Source: Clostridia bacterium (GTDB taxonomy: Bacteria > Bacillota > Clostridia > Peptostreptococcales > Anaerovoracaceae). From it: DNA of 5,939 nucleotides. The notes under the pieces are model-generated. The model was not told the origin of the DNA and did no database searches. It saw nothing but the letters and a program-made list of their open reading frames with translations. The translations under genes were made by a program, and so were the position numbers. Location of the stretch: the NCBI GenBank assembly GCA_024403005.1, contig JAKSSQ010000108.1, positions 1 to 5,939 on the forward strand. The letters run 5' to 3'. Positions 1 to 5,893 of the stretch are shown here, piece by piece. Every line of letters starts with the position of its first letter. Positions within the stretch are counted from its first letter, which is position 1.

Positions 1-2
1 AG

Positions 3-1121
3 AAGCCTAACGAAGATGTATATATCCTCGCTATTCCTGTAGAAAGTGCTCTCGCAGAACAGAGAATCCGCACAGCTAAGGAAATCGGAAGCAAGGCGCA
101 CTTCAAGTTCGACATTACTTCCGAAGAAGACATTAAGGCAGCAGCAGACGAACTCCGCAGCTTCCTCGCAGCAGATCCTTCTGAAGAAGAACTGGCAGCA
201 AAGATCGACGGCTGGGCAGTTTACACAAAGAGCTACCCGCTCTTCCGCTATAAGCACGAAGGACAGAGCGTTAAGAAGCTCGGCGTAGAATACACAATCG
301 AAGCTTTCGAAGCAGTTCTTGCTGCATCTACTCCTGCATCTGCAAGAGCAGTAATTGCTGACGGCAGCGACTTCTGCACAAAGATTGCAGCTGCTTACAG
401 CGACGGCAACGAACAGTACAAGGTTGAATGGAAGGAAGCTAATACCATCGCTCTCGATGCCAAGTACGAAGAAGAAGTTAAGAGCAACGGCTACACAATC
501 GCTAAGATTGACATCGACAATATCGATGAACAGACAAGCATGTTTGTAGACATGAGCGAAGTAAGCGGTTCTCTGCTCAGCGTTAACATGGAAGTTGAAA
601 AGCTCCAGCAGCTGGCAGAAAACGAAGGTACACTCGCTATTAAGACTAACGTTGGTACAGTTGAATTCTCCAAGGATGCAGTGAACACAATCGCTAACTC
701 CGGCGCTCTTGCAGGATCCAGCATTGTAAATGACAGCTCCAGCGTATACTTCAACCTGATTTCCATCAGCGCAGAAGATATCGAAGCTGACAATGAAAAG
801 GTTCAGGCTCTCTCTGAAAACCAGAAGAAGGTAATCCTTGCAACTGGCAGAAGCGTTATCGATCTTACAATCAACAACTCCAGAGGTGCAGTAGTACCCC
901 TGAGTGAAACAAGCGTAACAGTTACCGTTCCTTACACCCTTACAGAAGGTGAAAACCCGGATAACGTTACAGTATGGTACATTAACAGCCAGGGCCGCGT
1001 AGACTACGTAGAAGGAAGCTACAGCGAAGAAACAGGCTGCGTAACATTCACAACAACTCACTTCTCCGCATACCTTGCCGTACAGGCAGTAACAAAGAAG
1101 GTATGGGTAGAAGATAAGTAA
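3..1121 (+). CDS. Secreted/surface protein, C-terminal part (5'-truncated by window edge)
   Basis: Reading from base 3, the frame is open with no stop until TAA at 1119-1121, giving 372 residues; the start lies before the window. The composition is acidic and rich in Ala, Ser, Thr and Glu, as in exported clostridial wall or S-layer-type proteins. Two stretches resemble modules that recur in such proteins: a strand-rich part near residues 209-222 (LAIKTNVGTVEF) and a C-terminal part near 306-360 with VTVPYTLTEGENPDNVTVWY followed by TGCVTFTTTHFSAYLAV. That pattern is often found next to Ig-like or S-layer-homology domains. No LPXTG signal, C-terminal membrane segment or SLH repeat follows: the protein ends 12 residues later in a lysine/acid tail. 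Any signal peptide or anchor must therefore be in the missing N-terminal part. The codon use is strongly biased, suggesting high expression. The coding call is secure; the surface-protein role is inferred from motif resemblance, and no specific function can be given. Confidence 0.85.
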   Translation, partial: KPNEDVYILAIPVESALAEQRIRTAKEIGSKAHFKFDITSEEDIKAAADELRSFLAADPSEEELAAKIDGWAVYTKSYPLFRYKHEGQSVKKLGVEYTIEAFEAVLAASTPASARAVIADGSDFCTKIAAAYSDGNEQYKVEWKEANTIALDAKYEEEVKSNGYTIAKIDIDNIDEQTSMFVDMSEVSGSLLSVNMEVEKLQQLAENEGTLAIKTNVGTVEFSKDAVNTIANSGALAGSSIVNDSSSVYFNLISISAEDIEADNEKVQALSENQKKVILATGRSVIDLTINNSRGAVVPLSETSVTVTVPYTLTEGENPDNVTVWYINSQGRVDYVEGSYSEETGCVTFTTTHFSAYLAVQAVTKKVWVEDK

Positions 1122-1151
1122 AACGAATTTACAATTCTAATCCACTAAAAG

Positions 1152-1189
1152 AACCACCCGCACGGTTTTCCGTACGGGTGGTTTTCTTA
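1152..1189. terminator. Bidirectional rho-independent terminator between convergent genes
   Basis: A 14-base arm at 1152-1165 pairs with 1170-1183 at 13 of 14 positions, leaving a TTTT loop. On the + strand the stem runs into TTTTCTTAT. On the - strand the bases after the stem read CTTTTAG, so there is a weaker U-run in that direction too. It sits 30 bases after the stop of the surface-protein gene and 16 bases after the stop of mnmE, so it can end both converging transcripts. Confidence 0.9.
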
Positions 1190-1199
1190 TATACATATA

Positions 1200-2579
1200 T
1201 TATTTTCCGAGGCAGAATCTTGCAAAGACTTCGTTTATGATTTCTCCGCTGGCGGTGTCGCCGGTAATTTCGCCAAGATAGCCGAAGGCTGCGTTGCCAT
1301 TTATTTCGCTAAAGTCCATAGCTTCGCGGCTTTCTGCCATTTCCAGGGCCTGTTCGATTTCGAAAACGGATTTTCTTATGAGCTGGATGTGGCGGGTGTT
1401 GGTGTCCAGATTGTCGCTTTGTCTTCTTTCTTTTCTTTCGGTAATCTTTCTTTCAATTGCGTCTTTTATTTGTTCAACGCCTTCTTCGTTAATAAGCGAT
1501 GAAGTGAGTATTTCTGCGGATGGCAGGTACTTTAAAATTTCTTCCGGCTTAAGCTTCTGCTCCAGATCGGACTTGTTGAGGACCGCTATGCAGGGGCGCT
1601 CTTCCAGGGCCTTCATTATGAATATGTCGTCTTCGGAAAGGGGCCTGCTGCTGTCGAGAAGCAGGAGAACCATATCGGATTTTTCCACTGCATCTTTGCT
1701 GCGTTCGATGCCGATGGATTCTACGATGTCTTCCGAATCGTGGATGCCGGCGGTGTCGATAAGGCGGACAGGGATTCCTCTTAAGGAAATCTGTTCTTCT
1801 ATTGTGTCTCTTGTGGTACCGGGTATGTCGGTTACGATGCTGCGGTGCTCGCCGAGGAAGATGTTCATAAGAGATGATTTTCCTACATTGGGTTTGCCTG
1901 CGATGGCGATGCCCAGACCTTCTCTTAAAATCTTACCTTCTTTGCTTCCTTCTAAGAGAACATCCAGTTTGGATTTAACGCTCTTTAAGCTTTCGGAAAT
2001 TTTTCCGTAAGTCGCTATTTCGATGTCTTCGTCCGGGTAGTCCATGTTTACGGTTAGGAGGACCAGCAGATCCATTAGTTCACTGCGGATGCCCTTAATC
2101 TTTTCGGACAGGCTGCCCTGCATCTGGGCGAGAGCTGCGTCGAAGCCCTTGTCTGTACGGGCTTTAATAAGGTCGATTACAGCTTCTGCCTGGGAGAGGT
2201 CTATGCGGCCGTTAAGGAAGGCGAGCTTGGTGAATTCGCCTCTGTCCGCGGGTTCCGCACCCATCTTAAGGCAGAGCGCCAGGATGTTCTTTACGGAAAC
2301 TATGCTGCCGTGGCACTGGATTTCCACCATATCTTCGCCGGTGTAGGTGTGGGGAGCCTTCATGAACACACAGAGGACTTCGTCCAGGATTTCCTTTGTT
2401 TCCGGGTCTGCGATGCTGCCGTAGTGCATGAATCTGGGGCGGAATTTAAAGTTTTCCGCTGCCTTTGCCGGCACGAATATTTTTTCTGCGATTTCCTTTG
2501 CTGCAGGGCCGCTCATGCGGACGATGCCTATGCCGGCTTCGCCGTAAGCCGTTGAAATTGCTGCGATTGTGCGTTCCAT
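1200..2579 (-). CDS. mnmE: tRNA uridine-5-carboxymethylaminomethyl(34) synthesis GTPase MnmE
   Basis: MnmE (TrmE) works in the cytoplasm with MnmG to install the carboxymethylaminomethyl group on the wobble uridine (U34) of several tRNAs, using a formyl-folate-derived one-carbon unit and GTP hydrolysis. The 459 residues match the usual family length. The N-terminal folate-binding domain begins with TIAAIST and GIGIVRMSGP (residues 4-25). The helical domain carries EFTKLAFLNGRIDLSQAEAV (115-134). The inserted G domain shows G1 GKPNVGKS (228-235), G2 GTTRD (254-258), G3 DTAG (275-278) and G4 NKSD (335-338), with the conserved glutamate after G3 at about E287. The C-terminus is FCLGK, a mild variant of the usual FCIGK, and keeps the conserved cysteine (C456). 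The start overlaps the GntR stop codon by one base and has its own SD. It is not next to mnmG, jag or rsmG within this window, unlike the common Bacillota arrangement. The identification is secure. Confidence 0.98.
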   Translation of the reverse strand: MERTIAAISTAYGEAGIGIVRMSGPAAKEIAEKIFVPAKAAENFKFRPRFMHYGSIADPETKEILDEVLCVFMKAPHTYTGEDMVEIQCHGSIVSVKNILALCLKMGAEPADRGEFTKLAFLNGRIDLSQAEAVIDLIKARTDKGFDAALAQMQGSLSEKIKGIRSELMDLLVLLTVNMDYPDEDIEIATYGKISESLKSVKSKLDVLLEGSKEGKILREGLGIAIAGKPNVGKSSLMNIFLGEHRSIVTDIPGTTRDTIEEQISLRGIPVRLIDTAGIHDSEDIVESIGIERSKDAVEKSDMVLLLLDSSRPLSEDDIFIMKALEERPCIAVLNKSDLEQKLKPEEILKYLPSAEILTSSLINEEGVEQIKDAIERKITERKERRQSDNLDTNTRHIQLIRKSVFEIEQALEMAESREAMDFSEINGNAAFGYLGEITGDTASGEIINEVFARFCLGK

Positions 2580-3247
2580 TATAAATCCTCCAGCTTGTCT
2601 ACGGTGTCCATGGTGCGCAGCCAGTTCTGCCTTAAAGCTTCGCAGGCTGCCTCCAGATTATTTTCTTCGATTGCTTTTATAATCTGTTCGTGGGAATCTC
2701 CTGAATTTTCGTAGTCGTTTTTGCTTGTAAAGTACTGGTATTCCACTCTCTGAACGTGGGAAAGGAGTATGTCCGTAAAGTTTTTAATGTAGTCGTTTTT
2801 AGAGTTTATTACGATTACATCGTGGAAAGCCTTGTCCATTTCGTGGGCCTTCTTGAGTTCGCCCAAAGCTGCATATTTTTTCAGGGCTTCGTTCTTGCTC
2901 TTCATGAGTTCCACGTCGCTTGTAATAAGGTTATTCCAGGCGAAGCGAAGGGCTCTTGTGTGGAGGTCCGCAAGGAGAATATAGGACTGCTTTGTGCTTT
3001 CCTTATCTAATTCCGAGACTTTGCTTTCTTTACCCGGCGTAATATCTATGAGCTTCTGGTCCGAAAGCAGCTGCATGGCCTCGCGGACAGGTGTTCTGCT
3101 CACGGAAAAATACTGGGCGATTTCCTGGTCGTAGATCTTTTCGCCCGGCTTTAAAGTTCCGTCGATTATCCACTCGCGCAGAGTTTTATATACGTAGGCC
3201 TTTGCTGAAAGCCTTGTTTCCTGGTTTTGTTTTTGGGGTATGGGCAT
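2579..3247 (-). CDS. GntR-family transcriptional regulator, FadR/FCD-like
   Basis: This is a predicted DNA-binding regulator of 222 residues, the usual size for the FadR/FCD subfamily. Residues about 13-78 form the winged helix-turn-helix: YVYKTLREWIIDGTLKPGEKI leads to the recognition region DQEIAQYFSVSRTPVREAMQLL (40-61) and then the wing. The remainder is a helical effector domain. Its FCD-type metal or ligand residues D138 and H142 (in DKAFH) and H186 (DSHEQII) are present. The last histidine expected about 22 residues later, before the final helix, is replaced by N208. The start at 3247 is supported by GGGAGG at 3258-3253, five bases upstream. The gene diverges from the dpaL operon and overlaps mnmE by one base. 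By position and by the matching palindromes in the intergenic region, it most likely controls the dpaL operon and itself. The effector is unknown; diaminopropionate or an acylated form is a guess. Confidence 0.93.
   Translation of the reverse strand: MPIPQKQNQETRLSAKAYVYKTLREWIIDGTLKPGEKIYDQEIAQYFSVSRTPVREAMQLLSDQKLIDITPGKESKVSELDKESTKQSYILLADLHTRALRFAWNNLITSDVELMKSKNEALKKYAALGELKKAHEMDKAFHDVIVINSKNDYIKNFTDILLSHVQRVEYQYFTSKNDYENSGDSHEQIIKAIEENNLEAACEALRQNWLRTMDTVDKLEDL
2580..2591 (-). promoter_or_regulatory. mnmE ribosome binding site embedded in the GntR 3' end
   Basis: On the - strand GGAGG (2591-2587) lies seven bases before the mnmE ATG. These bases are also part of the last Leu-Glu-Asp codons of the GntR gene, and the GntR TAA shares its final A with the mnmE ATG (TAATG). 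The arrangement fixes the mnmE start and suggests translational coupling. Confidence 0.8.
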
Positions 3248-3270
3248 GTTTTCCTCCCTTGTTTTAGTGT

Positions 3271-3284
3271 TTGCGTGAACGCAA
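3271..3284. repeat. Dyad TTGCGT-GA-ACGCAA, possible second regulator site
   Basis: Six-base perfect arms are separated by GA. The dyad overlaps the 3281-3292 palindrome by four bases, with the two centres nine bases apart. It lies in the gntR leader just downstream of the predicted start site. The internal GTGAAC loosely resembles the GT-N-AC core of FadR-type operators. It has no counterpart on the dpaL side. Confidence 0.35.
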
Positions 3285-3292
3285 TATATTGC
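3281..3292. promoter_or_regulatory. Candidate GntR operator O1, gntR side
   Basis: GCAATATATTGC is a perfect 12-base palindrome. Together with the next two bases it matches the operator at 3410-3423 at 12 of 14 positions. It lies about 6 to 17 bases into the predicted gntR transcript, a position suited to autorepression by blocking the polymerase. Binding by this GntR protein is inferred. Confidence 0.6.
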
Positions 3293-3304
3293 ATTACGAT
3301 AATT

Positions 3305-3333
3305 ATAATATCATTTTTGCAGTATTTTTTCAA
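3305..3333 (-). promoter_or_regulatory. Predicted sigma-A promoter for gntR-mnmE
   Basis: On the - strand the -35 box is TTGAAA (3333-3328), followed by a 17-base spacer and a TATTAT -10 box (3310-3305). TGA directly before the -10 box gives an extended -10 element. The start site would be near 3298, about 50 bases before the GntR ATG. A better-looking TATAAT sits three bases further on (3307-3302) but would need a 20-base spacer. Confidence 0.6.
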
Positions 3334-3371
3334 CGAAATATGTAAATTATTAAGTATATTTAGCATAATAA

Positions 3372-3400
3372 TTGACAATATTTAATATACGTATTATATT
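3372..3400 (+). promoter_or_regulatory. Predicted sigma-A promoter for the dpaL operon
   Basis: A consensus TTGACA -35 box (3372-3377), an exact 17-base spacer and a TATATT -10 box (3395-3400). The start site would fall near 3407, giving a leader of about 67 bases. The surroundings are very AT-rich. An open reading extension that begins with the TTG of this -35 box is not the true gene start. Confidence 0.8.
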
Positions 3401-3408
3401 TAGGTTAG

Positions 3409-3422
3409 TGCGATATATCGCA
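3409..3422. promoter_or_regulatory. Candidate GntR operator O2, dpaL side
   Basis: TGCGATATATCGCA is a perfect 14-base palindrome beginning about two bases after the predicted dpaL start site. It shares the pattern GCRATATATYGC with the gntR-side site, and the two differences keep the symmetry (A/T exchanged for G/C on both arms). A bound repressor here would block promoter clearance. Confidence 0.65.
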
Positions 3423-3428
3423 TATTTC

Positions 3429-3449
3429 GGTGGCCCGGATTGGGTCACC
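3429..3449 (+). promoter_or_regulatory. 5' leader hairpin upstream of dpaL
   Basis: GGTGGCCC (3429-3436) pairs with GGGTCACC (3442-3449) as an eight-pair stem including one G-U, with loop GGATT. It lies near the 5' end of the predicted transcript and ends 11 bases before the SD region. No U-run follows, so it is not a terminator; an mRNA-stabilising 5' stem is one possibility. Confidence 0.4.
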
Positions 3450-3473
3450 CTGCAAATAAAAGAGGTAAGAACC

Positions 3474-4628
3474 ATGAACGAAATCAAATATTGCAACATT
3501 AACCACAAGATGCCTTTAAGCAGCACCGACAGATTCGGTAAAGAAGAAGCAGCCAAGGCAAGAAAGTTCCATGAAACTTTCGCAGAATACTGCGTTACAC
3601 CCCTGGCAGAGCTTAAGAATCTGGCAGAAATTCTGGGAATTAAGGATTTCTACGTTAAGGACGAAAGCTACAGATTCGGACTCAACGCTTTTAAGGCGCT
3701 GGGCGGCACCTACTGTGTAGGAAAGTGCATCGAAGAAGCCAAGGCAAACGGAAACGAAGGCAAGCTTACATTTGTTACAGCAACCGACGGCAACCATGGC
3801 AGAGGAATCGCCTGGGCTGCAGCTAAGCAGGGCCATGACAGCTACGTTTATATGCCCCACGGAAGCGCTGCAGAAAGATTGGATAACATCCTTAAGTCCG
3901 GCGCAACCCATGCGGAAATTACGGACATGAACTACGACGACGCTGTAAGATTTGCAAACAGCCAGGCTCAGAAGAACGGATGGATTATGGTTCAGGACAC
4001 TGCCTGGGAAGGCTACGAAAAGTATCCGACCTGGATTATGCAGGGCTATACAACCATGGCTCTGGAAGCTGTCGAGCAGCTGGGAGACGTTAAGCCGACC
4101 CACGTATTCCTGCAGGCAGGCGTTGGAGCCATGAGCGGTGCAGTTACAGCATTTATCGCAAACTACTACGGCGATGAAAACCGCCCCAAGATTATTATCG
4201 TTGAACCCGAGCAAGCTGACTGCATTTACCAGACCTCCAAGGCAGACGACGGAAAGTGCCATGCAGTAGGCGGCGCTCTCGACAGCATTATGGCCGGCCT
4301 CAACTGCGGCGAACCCTGCACTATCGGCTGGGAAATGCTCCGCGACCATGCAGATTATTCCGTTTCCATGCCCAACGAAATTGCAGCTAAGGGCATGAGA
4401 ATCCTCGGCAACCCAGCAGGGGACGATCCGAGAGTAGTTTCCGGCGAATCCGGAGCTGCAGGTGCTGGTTTTGCAGCTCAGCTTATTACAGATGCGAAAC
4501 TTGCAGATTTTAAGAAGGAACTCGGCATAGATGAAAATTCCGTAATCCTCTGCTTCTCCACAGAAGGAGATACAGATAAGAAGAATTACAGAGATATCGT
4601 TTGGGAAGGCCTTTATCCTTCTTTCTAG
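3474..4628 (+). CDS. dpaL: 2,3-diaminopropionate ammonia-lyase (PLP-dependent)
   Basis: The family (E. coli YgeX/DpaL) converts 2,3-diaminopropionate to pyruvate and two ammonia in the cytoplasm. From the ATG at 3474, the protein has 384 residues, slightly shorter than the roughly 400 of the E. coli enzyme. It is a fold-type II PLP enzyme. The Schiff-base lysine is K74 in RFGLNAFKALGG (67-78). TDGNHGRGIAW (104-114) holds D105, matching a catalytic Asp of the family. QDTAWEGYEKYPTWIMQGY (174-192) holds D175, matching the second. The phosphate-binding glycine loop is GVGAMSG (216-222), and GESGA lies at 324-328. AAAGAGG at 3459-3465, eight bases upstream, supports this start; the frame stays open further upstream only because the promoter region lacks stops. 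It is the first gene of an operon with the M20 amidohydrolase. A threonine dehydratase-like paralogue is less likely, given the characteristic NAFK, DGNHGRG and WEGYEKYP signatures. Confidence 0.95.
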   Translation: MNEIKYCNINHKMPLSSTDRFGKEEAAKARKFHETFAEYCVTPLAELKNLAEILGIKDFYVKDESYRFGLNAFKALGGTYCVGKCIEEAKANGNEGKLTFVTATDGNHGRGIAWAAAKQGHDSYVYMPHGSAAERLDNILKSGATHAEITDMNYDDAVRFANSQAQKNGWIMVQDTAWEGYEKYPTWIMQGYTTMALEAVEQLGDVKPTHVFLQAGVGAMSGAVTAFIANYYGDENRPKIIIVEPEQADCIYQTSKADDGKCHAVGGALDSIMAGLNCGEPCTIGWEMLRDHADYSVSMPNEIAAKGMRILGNPAGDDPRVVSGESGAAGAGFAAQLITDAKLADFKKELGIDENSVILCFSTEGDTDKKNYRDIVWEGLYPSF

Positions 4629-4649
4629 CTTAAAATTAAGGAGTTTACT

Positions 4650-5798
4650 ATGAATTACGAACAGCTTGAAAAAGAAATGATTGAGCTTCGCCATGATTTG
4701 CACAATCACCCCGAAGCAGCTTTTGAAGAAGTTAGAACATCTAAGATAGTAGCTGAAAAGCTCCGCGAATGGGGCTGGGAAGTTACCGAAGGAATAGGAA
4801 AGACCGGCGTTGTTGGGGTCATGAAGAACGGCGAAGGCCCCAGAATCGGCTTAAGAGCAGATATGGACTGCAACCCCATTACTGAAACTGCAGATATTCC
4901 CTATGCTTCAACTAAGGAGCACAGAATGCATTCCTGCGGCCACGATGGCCACACAGCTACACTTCTTTGCGCAGCAAAGATGCTGGCAGATACTAAACCT
5001 TTTAAGGGCACTGTTATTCTGGTGTTCCAGCCTGCAGAAGAACCGGGCTACGGCGCCCCTGCAATGATAGAAGACGGTCTGTTCGAAAAATTCCCCATGG
5101 ACGAAATTTACGGACAGCACAACTTTAACTATTTTAATAAGGGCGAGATGGGAATCTGCGTAGGACCCTGCATGGCTGCAGAAGATAATTTCTTTATTAA
5201 GATTCACGGCGTCGGCGGACATGCCAGCGGCCCTCACAAGACTAAGGATCCCATCGTTATCGGTGCTGAAATCGTTATGGCTCTGCAGACTATCGTTTCC
5301 AGAAATGTGAACCCATTAAAGCAGGCAGTTGTAAGCTGCACAGAGTTCAGAACAGACGGTGCACACAACGCAATTCCTTCCAACTGCGAAATCGACGGGG
5401 ACTGCAGATCTTACGATCCGGAAGTTTCCAAGCAGATTGAAGAGAGAATGGGCAAAATCGTTAAGAGCATCTGTGAAATGAACGATGCAGAATACGAATT
5501 TAAGTATACGAGAGAATTTGTTCCCACAAATAACGACAAGACCTGTGCAGAATGGGCTGCAAAGGCTGCCGCTGCAGTTCTGGGTGAAGAAAATGTAAAG
5601 CTTGGCTGCGACCCGGTTATGGGCAGCGAAGATTTCGCCCATTATCTTAACCACGTTCCCGGATGCTATGCATTTACCGGTTTCGTTGACGAAAATCATA
5701 CACTGCCTAACCACCACGGCAAGTACGATTTCAACGACGAAATTCTTATGCCCGCTGCAAAGTGGTTCGTTGAACTGATCCGCCAGCGCATGGCATAA
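4650..5798 (+). CDS. M20-family (M20D-like) metallo-amidohydrolase, N-acyl amino acid deacylase type
   Basis: This is a predicted cytoplasmic two-metal hydrolase that cleaves an amide bond on a small substrate. Relatives include hippurate hydrolase, N-acyl-amino-acid amidohydrolases and indole-acetyl-amino-acid hydrolases. At 382 residues it has the usual length. RHDLHNHPE (14-22) and GLRADMD (67-73) open the catalytic domain. The metal ligands of the family are visible: C96 and H98 in MHSCGHDGH (93-101), E131 after the catalytic E130 in QPAEEPG (127-133), H157 in GQHN, and H355 in PNHHGKYDFND (353-363). The dimerisation domain insert includes GVGGHASGPH (187-196), followed by TDGAHNAIP (235-243). 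There is no signal peptide. AAGGAG at 4638-4643, six bases before the ATG, fixes the start. It follows dpaL by 21 bases with no promoter or terminator between them. This suggests it feeds DpaL by deacylating an N-acyl diaminopropionate; that substrate is inferred, and the family alone does not reveal the acyl group. Confidence 0.92.
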   Translation: MNYEQLEKEMIELRHDLHNHPEAAFEEVRTSKIVAEKLREWGWEVTEGIGKTGVVGVMKNGEGPRIGLRADMDCNPITETADIPYASTKEHRMHSCGHDGHTATLLCAAKMLADTKPFKGTVILVFQPAEEPGYGAPAMIEDGLFEKFPMDEIYGQHNFNYFNKGEMGICVGPCMAAEDNFFIKIHGVGGHASGPHKTKDPIVIGAEIVMALQTIVSRNVNPLKQAVVSCTEFRTDGAHNAIPSNCEIDGDCRSYDPEVSKQIEERMGKIVKSICEMNDAEYEFKYTREFVPTNNDKTCAEWAAKAAAAVLGEENVKLGCDPVMGSEDFAHYLNHVPGCYAFTGFVDENHTLPNHHGKYDFNDEILMPAAKWFVELIRQRMA

Positions 5799-5825
5799 AA
5801 TTTTTGAGATAGATACGCTTTACCA

Positions 5826-5893
5826 CTTTAGCACGCTAAAGGGGGACGGGGGTGCTTTAGCGCTTTAGCAGGCTAAAGTGTACCCGTCCCCCT
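5826..5893 (+). repeat. Complex inverted-repeat element, likely operon terminator
   Basis: The arms AGGGGGACGGG (5840-5850) and CCCGTCCCCCT (5883-5893) are perfectly complementary over 11 bases. The heptamer CTTTAGC occurs five times in the order + - + + -, at 5826-5832, 5835-5841, 5855-5861, 5863-5869 and 5872-5878. In one fold, 5855-5861 pairs with 5872-5878 inside the outer arms, giving a nearly continuous long stem; other heptamer pairings compete with it. The following bases, ATTTAATTTTAATTATTT, are U-rich but interrupted. It starts 28 bases after the amidohydrolase stop, so termination is the simplest role. The GGGGACGG/CCGTCCCC-type arms also recall dispersed REP-like hairpins of Bacillota; that is recalled from general knowledge and untested here. 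Confidence 0.7.

Noticed and set aside
46..549. Two short + strand frames (46-288 and 355-549) over the surface-protein gene
   Set aside because: They lie in another frame of a continuous long coding region. Their Ser/Thr/Arg/Gln-rich products are typical of frame-shifted reading.
1294..2010. A 238-residue + strand frame opposite mnmE
   Set aside because: It mirrors the conserved MnmE G domain, its composition is Ser/Arg-rich and low in complexity, and I see no reason for a gene there.
3381..3400. TATACGTA-centred dyad within the dpaL promoter spacer
   Set aside because: Only eight central bases pair before mismatches, and such short dyads are expected by chance in AT-rich DNA. It also does not resemble the twin operators.
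3372..3473. Upstream in-frame extension of dpaL starting at TTG 3372
   Set aside because: The TTG is part of the predicted -35 box and the extension runs through the promoter and operator. The ATG at 3474 has a suitable SD and gives the expected N-terminus.
3516..4709. A 397-residue open frame on the - strand opposite dpaL and the start of the M20 gene
   Set aside because: It is antisense to a clearly recognisable enzyme. Its openness comes from the codon bias of dpaL, which rarely uses TTA, CTA and TCA codons. The product is Cys- and Val-rich with no recognisable motif.
4908..5717. Two - strand frames (4908-5237 and 5316-5717) inside the M20 gene
   Set aside because: They are antisense to conserved metal-binding and dimerisation segments and show no protein family features.
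5826..5893. CRISPR-like array or attachment site made of the CTTTAGC copies
   Set aside because: The copies are only seven bases long, alternate in orientation and lack uniform spacers. No integrase or cas gene is present.
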